Shown piece by piece: positions 1-11,363 of a stretch of DNA of 50,571 nucleotides; position 1 is the stretch's first letter; every line of letters begins with the position of its first letter. Under the pieces are notes generated by a model. That model saw only the letters and a list, made by a program, of their open reading frames with translations, had not been told where the DNA came from and searched no databases. This DNA comes from Porogramme epimiltina (taxonomy: Eukaryota; Basidiomycota; Agaricomycetes; Polyporales; Polyporaceae): contig FTLJ01000661.1 of NCBI GenBank assembly GCA_900155495.1, positions 1 through 50,571 on the forward strand, written 5' to 3'. The translations under genes and the position numbers were made by a program.

Positions 1-71
1 TGCATTAAGGGGGAATCGAACCCCCGGCGGGTCGATGGCAACGACCCAGGTTACCACTACCCCATTAATGC
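1..71 (-). tRNA. tRNA-Gly (anticodon GCC)
   Basis: Read on the minus strand, the 71-nt sequence folds as a complete cloverleaf. The 7-bp acceptor stem GCATTAA pairs with TTAATGC and is followed by discriminator A. The D-loop contains AGTGGTA. A 5-bp anticodon stem (GGTCG/CGACC) carries the loop TTGCCAT, giving anticodon GCC, and the T-arm is GGGGG-TTCGATT-CCCCC. There is no intron. The discriminator base is the first base of the window. Confidence 0.95.
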
Positions 72-1485
72 TATGGCAATCAGTTGCTCACAGCAGGTAT
101 ATCTACTCCTGCATCCACAAGAGTACCATACGGCCCACTGTGGGCGTCAGTCCTGCACTCTCTAATAGAATCCATGCTCTCTGATAAGACCCCTGTAAGT
201 GCTAAGTACTAAGTACACATGGATACTTCATCCACTCCGAGTCTCGCTAACCCGGATTAAGCGCCGGACACAACCCACGTGCACTGGACACACAAAGTTG
301 ATTGTGTCTGGCATAGTACTGGTCACTCAGGCTCAGCTAGTGTTCGGACTCTGCAGCGAGCACCGACTTATGTTGTAATCGCATGCAAGAACAGAATTAC
401 TCTGCTGCATCATAAGTAACCTCCGGTAAGACCTCTTTACGTGTCATGCTGCGAACTTGTCGTCCATTCTTCCCGCCTGCTGACGAAACACTGAAACACC
501 ACCGGTCGGCGGTGGCGGATTCCACCAGGAACTGAAGGCTCAGCGGGTTGCTACTTCTTTGCGGTACCACGTCCTACGGACCTCTCCAGAGTTTTCAATC
601 TATTCCTCTTACTAGGGGACATGAAAAGAGAGACGCCCGCCTTGTTGTCGTCCGTGTCTCTAGATCTGCAGGGGCAGTTGGGATTTATCCGACAGCCTTT
701 CCGTTCGCTGTCTCAATTACTTACATGCCCCTCGTAGTGGTTTATGCGGTCTCACTTTGTGCCTTTCTCACCCTTAACGCCTTGACCCTCGCTAATCAGC
801 CTACTGCTCAGTGACAAAACTCAATCAATGTCGGAAGATCCTTCCCTGCTTGAAGCAGCGCGTCTCACCCGCCGTGCTCTCGGCCACCCCTCAGTCATTC
901 CTTCCGCACCTGGAGTCCACGGTCCACAGTTCCGCCGCGGCTCTGGCTTCACAATGGTTGTGACCGACAAAAACTCACCCCGGAATCCACAACCTATGGC
1001 ATAGGGACCCTGAAGCTCGTCCTTGTAGTACGTATTCCCGTCTTGTCCCTGGCATGGTCTGTTGAGAAGCTGGCTCTAGGACTCAAACAGACATGGAAGT
1101 CTATCTTGACTCCCGTGCAAAGTCCGCGGTACGTATTGATTAATTGAACATGCATCATTGTCTACGGTCTTCTCTTTGATAGAAAGTTGGGTCTCTTGCG
1201 ACTTCGGCGAGTCGGAGTGGACCGCATAAACAGTGATAAGTACACGACTTCGAACTATGGTACGATAGAATTCTCTCTTTCCGGGTAATGTATTGACTCC
1301 CTCTGTCAGACTACCTCCAGGGCATTCATTTGGGATGGTAGTTTGTGCCGGCAAGAGTGGGTGCCGGATTGCACCCTATTTAGCACCGTTCTGAGAGTGT
1401 CAAAGAAGAATGCACGTAGATTGTCGTGCTATATCACTCCTATAGGGCATTTCAGCACGAAACCAAAGACGCCGACAACTGTTGG
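72..1485. other. Intergenic, no gene recognised
   Basis: Between the tRNA and the GH27 promoter I see only short open frames on both strands, without recognisable motifs, plausible splice-linked partners or coding bias. I have no feature to report here. Confidence 0.6.
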
Positions 1486-1492
1486 TATAAAG
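1486..1492 (+). promoter_or_regulatory. TATA box of the GH27 gene
   Basis: TATAAAG lies 77 nt before the first ATG of the GH27 gene, a normal distance for a fungal core promoter. It suggests that the gene is still transcribed despite its altered active site. Confidence 0.6.
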
Positions 1493-1568
1493 GTGAACAT
1501 CGGGCTACCGGTAGTTCCTTCAGCTCTCAGACTTGGTTCAGACACTTGACACTCCTCATCCTGCCTCC

Positions 1569-4099
1569 ATGATGGCTAGAACGAAGCCCTTCCGTATTAT
1601 TTCTGCCCTGTTCAGCGTTTTGATCATGCCGTCCGGGAGGCAGCTCGCCTTTGGTCTAGACAATGATGTCGCGAAGCTTCCAGGTACGATATTTACATCC
1701 ACAGCACATGAGAGAGCGCTGACGGCGTATGATTTCAGTCATGGGTTTCAATTGTAGTGTTCAACGTTCTGTAGCAGGTTTGATAAAGGCTGACAATTCT
1801 CATCACCGGGACTAGCTTTTGGCTTCGACGTGAGTCTTCATCAACCATTAACTTTGAAATCGAGTTAATGACCGCGGATATAGTGCAACATTACCGACAG
1901 TATCGTGAGGCAGACCGCTGAGCTCATGGTGTCTTTTGGTCTCCGGGTGCGTACGCATTCGCTTGTCCCCAATCCTCAAGGCCTGACCTTACCCCCGTCA
2001 CGATGCAGGACCTCGGTTACAATTATGTCAACATTGACACCTGCTTCGCAGAGGATGATCGCGACTCCTCGGGCAAGATAGTACCTGGTAAGCTGTCTTC
2101 CTCCTGGAGGTAGACACGATACCGATGCTGAGCGTGACATTAGACTCCATCCGGTTCCCGCTTGGTATGGTACCAATCACTTCTGAGATTCACTCCCTCG
2201 GAATGTGGGTGCTACTAGTACATTTGTGTACTGTGTAAGAACCACGCTAACCTTCAATCCTCCATACCCAGGAAGGCTGGGATAGTAAGTGCTCGGCATT
2301 GTAGTAAGCGGGTGCCAGCTGCTAACCATCATTTCAAGTACGGAGGCACTGGTTGGTTCCTATGCGACTTGAAAGAGCCTGGGTCATTCCAGAATGAAGT
2401 GAAGTAAGCGGCGCTTTATAATTATCACTAGTCTGAGCTAACTAGCCTTCATGATAGTGACGTACGCCAGTGGCAACTAGATTGGAGTTTTGACTTTGTC
2501 AAGTATGTCACGTTTTGGTCTGACTAAAACATTAGTACTTATCTCGTCGTCTTCACGAACTCAAGGGTTGTCGGCTGTGCCAGTATGACCACTCCCTCGT
2601 GTCTTTGTCTCTCCCCTCGATAAATTGATCGTTTACAGTACCATTTGATGACCTCATCCGAGAGGGCCCGGTAGGAAGTGTGTCTCTCCTGTTTGTGTAG
2701 GGCGTATTCTGTGTTTACCTCTCTTTAGAGAATCAACGCATGGCTGACGCAATTGCCCAAGTCGCACAAGAGTCTGGCCAGCCACCTCTTGTGTTTTCAG
2801 TTAGTGATTTGGAGGTAAGCATGACTCTTTTAAAATGTTCATATTGCTGACGCATCTGGTCCGTGTCCACCCACAGGAACATCCCTACCTTTGGGCGCCG
2901 CGTTTGGGTAACATGTGGCGGGTGCGTAATTCACCCTTACAGGTTTGACACTATTAAATTGTAGTTCTGTCACATAGACCTCCGCCAACGTTCGTGAGTA
3001 TAGTTTAGGAATCAAGGTTTTGTGACATCGTCACACTTTGAACTAGGTCCGACGTGGGCCTCTATTGCAAGCACTATCAACGAGTATGTTATCTCCTTCC
3101 GTCCAAATATCTACCGCAACAATTGACGTTTGTTTTCAGAGCTTCGTTCTTCTCCTGGGCCTCGGACTTCTATGGCCACAACGATCTAGACCTTGTACGT
3201 GGTCCTCGTAGTCTTAATTCTGCCTCAGAAACTTATCTTAATTGCGGAATAGCTCCAAGTGTAGGTATCATTCTAAAAGGCGAGTTGTCGCATGACGATT
3301 CACGCGGATTTTACTAGTGGTGTTAGCGGCCTAACCTTCGACGAAATGAAGACCCAGTTCACGGCGTGGGCTCTCATGAAGTCACCTCTCCTGTTCGTTG
3401 CAGATGTGAGTGTGCGATTTCCTTCAGTCGTTGAATGAATCTCAGAGACATTCTGTGTCTTAGCTCTCTAAGATCAACAGTCAGGATCTGTCTATCCTCG
3501 AGAACCAGGAGATTATTGCGATCAACCAGGACTCCGTCATTGGCAAAGGGATTACGCCCTTCCGCTGGAGCACTGATACGAGCACCGTACGTCGTTGGAA
3601 TGAAGAACGTGAATCAGCGCTGACGCAACATCCACTACTACCAGCCCTTCTGGACCAATGATGCGGCCCACCCGGCTCAATACTGGAGTGGGGAGTCTCA
3701 AAACGGCACGGTTGTTATGCTGGTGAGGACTTGAGCTGCAGAGCCGCCTAGTCATCTAACAGCGTCGCAGCTCAACACCGCCACCAAGGCCACTAATATG
3801 TTCTTCAATCTAACCGAGTCCCCCTGGATCCGCGCTGGCCGCCAGTACTCTGTTCGCGTACGTGCTTCCTTGTCGCTGGATCCAGAGTTTGCAAGTGTAG
3901 CTAAGCCCACGGCTCGCAGGACCTTTGGACGCACACCAATAACGGAACTGCCGTCCGGAATTTCACCGCTCGCGCCGTCCCGGCTCATGGAGTAGTTGCT
4001 CTCCTGCTGCAGGATGCAGGCGACGAGCCTGCGAACGCGGGTCCGCCTTGCGTAAATGCCCAGAACTGCGTCAGCCAGGACGGTAACCGTGAGCCGTGA
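1569..4099 (+). CDS. GH27 alpha-galactosidase-like secreted protein, probably catalytically inactive
   Basis: GH27 enzymes are retaining alpha-galactosidases that use two aspartates. This gene, split by many short introns, starts with a signal peptide (MARTKPFRIISALFSVLIM...) and continues LDNDVAKLPVMGFN, RQTAELMVSFGL, DLGYNYVNIDTCF, IHSLGMKAGI, GWFLCDL, WSFDFVK, CAIPFDDLIREG, PYLWAPRLGNMWR, WASIASTINEASFFSWASDF, YGHNDLDL, GLTFDEMK, FTAWALMKSPLL, INQDSV, HPAQYWSG and a C-terminal beta domain with FNLTESPWIRAG. Order and spacing match a full-length family member, and the frame stays open through the joined exons, so this is not an obvious pseudogene. However, the nucleophile motif KYDNC reads K-VVG-C across the junction near 2560-2585. 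The acid/base motif, normally W-R-T-S-G-D-I, reads WRTSANV near 2920-3000, and the DDC motif reads DTC. The exon between 1739 and about 1830 is the least certain; the Trp after MGFN is not clearly present. Two start codons are possible, 1569 and 1572. Confidence 0.85.
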
Positions 4100-4341
4100 G
4101 CAACTAGTTATTTTCCGGCTGGGCCTGGAAAGTTCTTTGAAACACTGCGTCGGAGGCCGTCGTTGGTTCTGGCGGTGGCTTCATATTGTCATTCAATTTC
4201 CTTTGTATGACTAAATAATCAAGAAAAGTAGTGCAGGAATATGTCATTCTCAGCGAGAGAGCACGATGGAAGTTCCTGGATCCGGTTCGGAGTCGAAAAT
4301 ATGTTCAACGTCAACAATTGTGGTGTTCCTTCCCCCGAGTC

Positions 4342-6618
4342 TCAACCCATTCGTCGGCTTTGTACGTCCAAGGACCTTCCGCCAATTAAAGTCCCGAGTT
4401 GCGTATTCATGTAGCATCCATCGAGTGATGCATTCTGTATACCGTTTTGCATCAGCGCGAAATGAGACCGAGGTACTACACTAGAAATTCGCTCCGGCGA
4501 CGCACCGACGTGGAACCACCCCTCTTCGGCTTCATTGAACGCCAGAGCAAGTATGGGGACTGTATCTGGCCTCCGATGTGCAAGCGTGCCTTCCAATTCA
4601 GTGCGTACCCAATCTTCACCGGTGCCCCTGGCAAGGCCGAAGGAGTATTCGAGGAATCTGGCGGCATCTTTGACGCGGAAAATACCCGCCTTTGCGACGC
4701 GAAACTTGAACCGCAATTCTCTCGCCTTTTGGACATGGACGACGCGCTGTATGATGATGTGGGTCCTGCTCCGCGTGAGGTCGCGGTGGAGACCTAGCGC
4801 GAGTGCACGTGCGATAGCGTCTTCGGAATGAGGTATCTGCCGCCAAGCGAGCCAGTCTTGCTCCTGCTGAGCAGCACGCGGATTGAGACTTCTGAGTGCT
4901 TCTATGTGCTTTAAATTAGCAGCGTGCTCCCTGTCAAAAAGTTTTAATCAGTCTTAAATACGTCCTATGTGCCAAGAATGACAACGAACATGCATAAAGG
5001 CCTGGCGTGTGTATAATCGACTCGTTGAGTGAGAATGGTCTAGGAGAACATTGCGCAAAGCATGAGAGCTTCAAGAACGACGTACTTGTGATCTTTCCAA
5101 TCCATTTTCAGGCATTCCTTCGAGCTATTCAAGTTTCCATCAGCTGCCTCAGCGATAGAAATGATACCGAACTGACCAATAGTACGCATTCTTACACGCA
5201 GAACAACGCAATAGCCGTAATTGGACCTCTTGGATATTACACTTTTTACAACAACGCATTGCTCGCTCCTCTACCTTGGAGGATACTTGAGACCCCTCTG
5301 GCATCTCGTCAAACCATTGTGGCCCCCCCAGAGCATCGAGAACCGGGTGGGATTTCTCTGACACAGGGAGTATCATAAAACGTTCCAAGACGTATCGTGG
5401 AATCTGCCGGGGATTCTTCTGGAGAAAGTTGATTGCCCATTCTGTGTGCCTGTGTTGGAGAGGTCAGAGGGAATGAAGCTATTGGAACTCGGTCCAGGAT
5501 TATAACTGACTCTTGTTTTTTCTCCGGTTCCACCCCAAGTTCGTTTAGGATAAGTGACAAATGGAGGTGAATGAAGAAGACTGCCGTTGATTCGAACGGG
5601 ATTTTTTCGTCGATTCCTGCAATCACTTCCTCGCAAACACCCTTAGCGGGAGTAAACTCGCCGGCGAGAACAAGGCCATGCGCGTGGTCTACCCGCATTA
5701 CCATATATCTGTAACGGTTTATGTTAACATGGGAGTGGAACTGATAGGAAAAACATGACATACAAGTTCTTTAAACGGGCTATCTGTCTGTCTGACTCAT
5801 CCACTGCCGGTTGAGTGACCAATCCCGCGCGGGCTTCGAGGTACTTTGCAGCTTGAGCCGGGCGATTTATGAGGTTGTGCCTAAGTGGCATTCAAAAGCT
5901 CTCCTATAGCTGCCCGCCTGAGATGTAAGAATCACTTACAAGAGGTACACCGACACCTTGATTAAGGCCTCAGAATGCTGTGAAAACCGAGTCAGGGCCG
6001 TAGAGGGCCGGGCGCGGATCGCTCGCAGCGGGAGTCAAGAGGCTTACCAAAATGACCTTTATTCGTTGAATTTCTTCGGGCGGCCATGACGACATGATGC
6101 CGAGACCCGCAGCATGCAATGCGTCGTCGGAGCTCTCCTTAAAAACGATGACTAGCTTCTCCAGGGCGAATACCACGGACTGATACATGTCTTCAGGAAC
6201 TGAAAAAGGAGCCCGTTCAGGGGAAGAGCTCGCTAAAGGGATGATAGCTAGATACCATACCATCTCCCGGGTTAGCGTAGAGGCTGAAATCGAATAACCC
6301 CTGGAACGTTATAGCGTATGCCAAAGGAAGTGTTATTTGACTGCGATCGAGTGTGCTCAACCGGCGGCTCTGCTGCACCATGGGGATGTCCTCCTCCAGT
6401 AAGCCTCCGGTCAATAACAATGTGGACACTACAGAACATGTGAGCCTCAAAACATATGGATACCATAGGGATTACAGACACGCCTCGATCTCTCTGTTGA
6501 CGATATGTAGAGGAGGGAGCTTTCGATTGAGCATCGGTCCGGGGTACGATATGAACTGTGAGCGAGGCTCATTGTTCCGAAAGGCGTTTGGGAGGGGAGG
6601 GATGAATAGGTGAGTCAT
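4342..6618 (-). CDS. MYND-type zinc-finger protein
   Basis: The gene starts MTHLFIPPLPNAFRNNEPRS and runs through exons reading STLLLTGGLLEEDIPM, FDFSLYANPGDVPEDMYQ, IMSSWPPEEIQRIKVIL and HLHLSLILNELGVEPEKK to a MYND finger near 5090-5270. In the finger, CKKC and CSAC are separated by 11 residues. Across an intron with donor GTCAGT and a TAG acceptor, YYCSKEC and DWKDHK follow. All expected Cys/His ligands can be seen, and MYND fingers bind proline-rich partner peptides. The C-terminal part (WLAWRQIPHSEDAIARALAL onward, 4342-4850) is one open exon with charged helices and no domain I recognise. An intron near 6250 (donor GTATGG, acceptor TTTTTCAG) fixes the frame between LYANPGD and VPEDMYQ. 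Exon borders between 5280 and 5970 are approximate. The family is abundant in Agaricomycetes and mostly of unknown role. The gene converges on GH27, with 242 nt between them. Confidence 0.75.
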
Positions 6619-6992
6619 CGGTTAGGTCTGAGACAAGGGCGAGGCTTGGGTGCAGGATCGCTACGACAACGTGGTCGGATGCCACGGAGGAGGTGGACGG
6701 CGATAATGGGGCGCTCGAAGCAGCAATCGCTTCCCGCAGCGCCGTTTAGAGTTCGTCCGGATATGGTCCGGTTCTCACGCTCCATTGGATTCATGCCCAC
6801 AGCATTCGAGACGGACAATGGTTGCGCTCAATACAGAATGTGATTGTAATGTACCACAAGCACTCTGTCGCTGCCACTCATATAGCCCCCACGATCTTAG
6901 ATAGGCTGTGAGTGAGTTGCCACACCTAGAACAGCTTTACTACTCACCGCGCGAACTCAAACACATCATTTCTTGCTCTCCCTGGAACTCTT

Positions 6993-8072
6993 CTAATACT
7001 GAGCATCCCGCCCAGCCATCCGCTCAGTACCGATCGGGACGTATCCCTTAATGCGCCGTTGAGACTGTATTCCCGCGATCACCACGGCGACGAGCAAAAC
7101 GAGAGCTCCGCCGAGGAGACCGATGGTAATGTAGCTGTTCCGCTGAAGCGTTGACAGGTCCACCGTAGAAGCACTGTTGCCTCCAGAAATCGATTCCATG
7201 GCATCAACAGCCACATTCCCGGAGACAGGAACATGGGTAGAGGACGTGGTGGACCCTGCCGGTGCAGTAGAGACCTGAGAGACAGCAGACGCGACGGATG
7301 CAGCAGACGCGGTGGCTACGCTCGCGCTCATCTTGCCACGGGTGTTGACACTGGCGCCCCCCGAACCGGCCGCAGGTGTTATCACGGTAGGATGGACCCA
7401 TTCGGAGGGAAGAGAGAAGTCGGACGGGATGGGCGGGATCGAGAATCCAGACGGCGGGACCCAATCCGATGGAATTGCGGGGATAGAGAAGTCGGAAGGA
7501 ATCATCCAACCGGATGCGATGGCTGGAATGGAGAAGTCCGAAGGGATGCTCCAACCTCCAGACGCAGGACTGCCCACTGCATCAACGGCCAACTTGCCGC
7601 TAGGGAGAGGAGTGATTACTGCCATGACGGACGTCGTTCCGGTCGCCTTCTCACTGGCCTGACTATGGTCGCTGCTGGCCGTGGGGTGGGTCCATTCGCT
7701 GGGAATAGAAAAATCGGAGGGAATGGGCGGGATGGAAAACCCAGAGGGAAACATCCAGGTGGACGGAATGGGCGGAATGGAAAAGTCGGATGAGAATGTC
7801 CAACCAGAGGGGACAGTTGGGAAAGAGAAGTCCGAGGGGATGGCCCAACCCGACGACGTCGAAGAAGGTAGAGTGGTGTCTCCGTTATCGCGACCGTGTG
7901 GCTGAACTGTCTTCGTCGATTTAGCCTACCAGCGAAATCAGCTCAGTTGGTGGGCAGGTGTCAACAACAACAATTAACTCACCACAATACAGCCGTCATC
8001 TTGGGGTACAAAGTCGTGTGGAAGAGCGGCCCCAACCACAGCAAAAAAGAACAATGAGGAAGCAAACTGCAT
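6993..8072 (-). CDS. Secreted Ser/Pro repeat protein with one C-terminal membrane helix
   Basis: Exon 1 (7983-8072) encodes MQFASSLFFFAVVGAALP, a clear signal peptide. An intron (donor GTGAGT at 7982, acceptor at 7926) leads to exon 2 (6993-7925), giving 340 residues in total. The extracellular part contains a 15-residue repeat, W-x-[IF]-P-S-[DG]-F-S-[IF]-P-x-[IV]-P-S-x. Three units plus a tail ending in PSEW-x-HPT form a block that occurs twice, followed by related segments SGKLAVDAVGS and SGNVAVDAMES. A Ser/Thr/Ala-rich stalk follows. The helix ITIGLLGGALVLLVAVVIAG and a basic stop-transfer segment (QSQRRIKG) imply a type I membrane topology with a tail of about 20 residues. A wall-associated surface protein is plausible; I know no named family. 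Codon use resembles the neighbours. Confidence 0.85.
7387..7856 (-). repeat. Two-copy repeat block inside the membrane-protein gene
   Basis: Two blocks, about 7683-7856 (N-terminal) and 7387-7560 (C-terminal), each encode three W-initiated 15-residue units plus a DFSxPSEWxHPT tail. They are separated by about 120 nt encoding a Ser/Thr linker and the SGKLAVDAVGS segment. The DNA copies are diverged but clearly alignable by eye, which indicates an internal duplication of a three-unit array. Confidence 0.75.
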
Positions 8073-8141
8073 GACGAGCTGAATATGCGAGAAACAGAAG
8101 ACGATGAGCGGATGAGCGGTCAGTCGTCAGCAGTGACATAC

Positions 8142-8148
8142 CTTTATA
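8142..8148 (-). promoter_or_regulatory. TATA box of the repeat-protein gene
   Basis: TATAAAG on the minus strand, 70 nt before the ATG at 8072. The distance supports the chosen start codon. Confidence 0.6.
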
Positions 8149-9113
8149 CAGCTCATACATCCGTCTTTCCGGATAATCTTCTGTCGAAAGCACCCTGTGT
8201 GCGGCTATCCAAAATATACGCACCCATGTTGCTGTGCGGCAGTACAGCGCTACAGCGCTATTTACTTGCGGCACAGAACACGCGTCATGTTTCTATGCAC
8301 CCGAAAGCACCCCAAGCACCGGCTCTAGAAGAGTGAATCAAAAACCTCCAACCTGTGAGTAGTGAAGAATCGCACCGGCGGTCCTTGAATCCTATCAAAG
8401 AAAGTCAGTCAATAAGATTGTGACAGTTCCAGGACGGTAGACAGAAAAATCGGCGCTCGGACTGGCGTCTATTCCGTAGCGGAGGACCAAATAAGAACAA
8501 GCAGCATTGTGGCGCGGGAGCAACACCCGGTCACGTGTAACCGAGGAAACCGGGTTGGTTCCGACGAGGCAGACTGACGTCGACTCCCCAGGCTAAGTAG
8601 AGGCCGCCGTTCTTTCCGGAGTCCGGCTACGACGCGGCCCCGACCATTCCTCACGCCAGCTGAGCTGCTGCTCAAGTGCCAAGGATCAGCAGGCGCGTTT
8701 TCTTCACATAAATATTCAGCTCAGCGACGACAGCGGCTCATGGAACGCGGGACCACAGGGCACTTCGCCTCGGACTCCATCTGCCTCGCAGTGTAGGCAC
8801 GCGTTTCGAAGCCTCGCGCGACTGCTCTGGATGTCATACAACATGCTTCCATCCTTGCGCTCGTCGGATGACCTCGCGGGCCGGGAGCATATTTTCCACA
8901 CGGCCTGCGCAAGACAGGGGTGAGCCCAGTGCGACGATACGCGAACGAGAGAGTGGAATTGCATCCAGTGGCTGTCAATGAGTACACGCACTGTGATGGG
9001 GGCTTCGACTTCTTTGTCTTACGTGACTTCCCCCTCCCCCTTTAGACGTTCGCTTACTAGCTTCAGGCGCCTGCATGGGTCGATGGCACGGCCCGTTAAA
9101 AGCATCCAACGAT
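8149..9113. other. Intergenic, no gene recognised
   Basis: This is a divergent region between the repeat-protein gene and the MFS gene. Only short unsupported frames are visible. A perfect 8-bp tandem duplication (TACAGCGC twice) lies near 8243-8258 and could be chance. Confidence 0.5.
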
Positions 9114-9164
9114 ATGAGAACGATGCTTGCACCCCGCTCTCCCATTGCCACCACCGTCTCTAAC

Positions 9165-11363
9165 ATGGCAGACTCCACTATCACAGTTCTCGACACCAAG
9201 ACTGGCATTCCAGAGCCCGGATCTGCGGGTGGGAAGTCATCCGTAGACCTTGAGCCCTCTTCTGGTAGTCTCGAAGACCACCATGTCTCTGCGACGACAT
9301 GGACGAAGATCGACCTGGTCGTGCTCCCATCCGTGGCCCTATTCTATCTTCTATCATCACTGGTGGGTGAAATTTTGTGTAGATTCTGCACGACCGCTCA
9401 CTGTTTCTTTCCAATTTGGTGTATCTATAGGACCGGTCCAACATTGGGAATGCACGGATTGCGGGCCTTCAAGAGGATCTCCGTATGTCTGATAACCAGG
9501 TCAGTAATTGTCATGTTCTCTGCCAGGTAGAAGGCGTTCTAACGCTTACGTTTCAGTATAGCTTCGCTCTCACAATTCCGCTCATGTAATGGCTTTTCTA
9601 TCATTGCGCGTCCATGCTGTTGATCTGCGTTGATTAGCCCTTACATTTTGATTGAGATTCCCTCGAACAATCTCATGATTGTAAGTATTTCGGGACCCGT
9701 TCGCTTCCCGACTTCATACTCACCCATCGTGCAGCATGTTAGTCCACGGATCCTCCTCCCGACCATGGTCACCCTATGGGGCATCGCGGCTGCTCTGCAA
9801 GGTACGTGCCAGCGGGTGCAGTTAGAACCTGGCCAGATGTCGTCATCGCTAAGCGGAGCGCTGATCATGGACTGTGCAGGCGTCGTGCACAACTACGCAG
9901 GCATCCTTGCTTGCCGGTTTTTTCTTGGATTATTCGAAGGTGTGCCGCAATCGTCCCTCGAGCACACAGTCCTGGTTTGATACCGACATTGGACAGGCGG
10001 CATCCTCCCCGGAATCTTTTTCTACCTATCCTCGTTCTACCCTAGGCGCATGCTTCAATTTCGGTACGCGCTCCCGATGAGGAGTCTTTGCTTGTGATAC
10101 TCACCATGCGCAGTGCTTCAATAGTGTTCTCTGCGTCAGCCTTCGCATCGGCCTTCTCCGGGCTTCTAGCCGCTGCGATCATTCATATGGAGGGAGTCGG
10201 TGGCCGACCGGGATGGGCATGGGTGTTCATTCTGGTGAGTTCAATGTAATATTGATAACTCTTTGCACCAGCTCACCCAACGACGTCGTAGGAGGGCCTC
10301 TTCACCGTTGCCTTCGGAATAGCATCTTTCTTCATCTTACCCGATAGACCAGCGTCCATTCGAGCGCTTCGAAAGGACGAGAAGGAACAAATCTCGAACG
10401 CGCTTCATGCAGACGGGCTGCTTCACCATGAGGACAGAGCTTCGTGGACCGAGTTCAAGCGTACATTCACGCAGCCTCAAGTTGTGTTGCTATCGATCGT
10501 GGGGTTCTTCAGCGGTGGGTCTTGTCGCTGGGATATCTTCAGCCATACTAATTATTGCTAGGTTCGACGATCTTCTCCTTGTCCTTGTAAGTTCGTTTCT
10601 TTCGTGCGCGATAGACATCCCCTCTTACATTCACTAGCTACCTTCCAACTATTGTTGCCAGCCTGGGATTCTCGGGGACGAAGGCTCAATTGATGACCGT
10701 ACCTCCATTTGCCGTCAGCGCAGTTCGTACGTACTATGGCAACCGTCCTCGCGCAAACCGAACCCTAACAGCGTCGGGGCCCGACAGTATCCGCTGCTAC
10801 GGCAATACTCTCCGACCGCTTCTCTCAACGTGGACTGAGCATGATCTTCTACGCGTGCATCTCCACAGCCGGGTTCGCGCTCTTCCTCGGTACGTCTCCC
10901 CTCTTCTCAACCCACGACATAGCCCTGACCGCCGATAATCCACCGCGCCGCCGCCCCTCCAGCGTCCTTCTCGCACCACGCCCGTTACGGCTCCCTCTTC
11001 CTCGCCGTCACGGGCACGTACTGCATCGGGCCCACGCTCGGCACCTGGATGGCGAACAACACCGCGCCGCTCACGCGCCGCGCGACCGGCCTCGCGCTCT
11101 TCACCATGCTCGCCAACGTCGGCGCCGTCCTCTCCACGTGGCTCTACGGCCCGATCTCCCCCGCGCCGCGCTACACGGCGGCGACCGCGCTCCTCCTCGG
11201 GATGCAGGTCTGCATCGCGCTCTGCGCTGCCGTGACACGCACGTACCTCGCACGCGAGAACAAGCGCAAGGCGCAGCTCCGCGCCGAGGGCGGGCGGGAG
11301 GGGCCGCCGAGCCCTGGTGTGGAGATTCCGAACGACAGTATCTGGTACGAGTATGTTCTGTAA
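9165..11363 (+). CDS. Major facilitator superfamily transporter, Dal5-type anion:cation symporter family
   Basis: This is a plasma-membrane carrier with twelve expected membrane helices in about ten exons. The N-terminal tail (MADSTITVLDTKTGIPEPGS) leads to IDLVVLPSVALFYLLSSL, then after an intron DRSNIGNARIAGLQEDL, the loop that is diagnostic of this family. Further exons read YILIEIPSNNLMI, LLPTMVTLWGIAAALQG, YAGILACRFFLGLFEG, GILPGIFFYLSSFYPRRM, WAWVFILEGLFTVAFGI, FILPDRPASIRALRKDEK, LPTIVASLGFSGTKAQLM, AILSDRFSQRGLSMIFYA, and finally TYCIGPTLGTWMANNTAP to NDSIWYEYVL. Known members carry carboxylate-type substrates such as allantoate, nicotinate, pantothenate or biotin precursors; the substrate here cannot be told. 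An in-frame ATG at 9114 would add 17 residues. The last exon is markedly richer in GC than the earlier ones. Confidence 0.9.
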
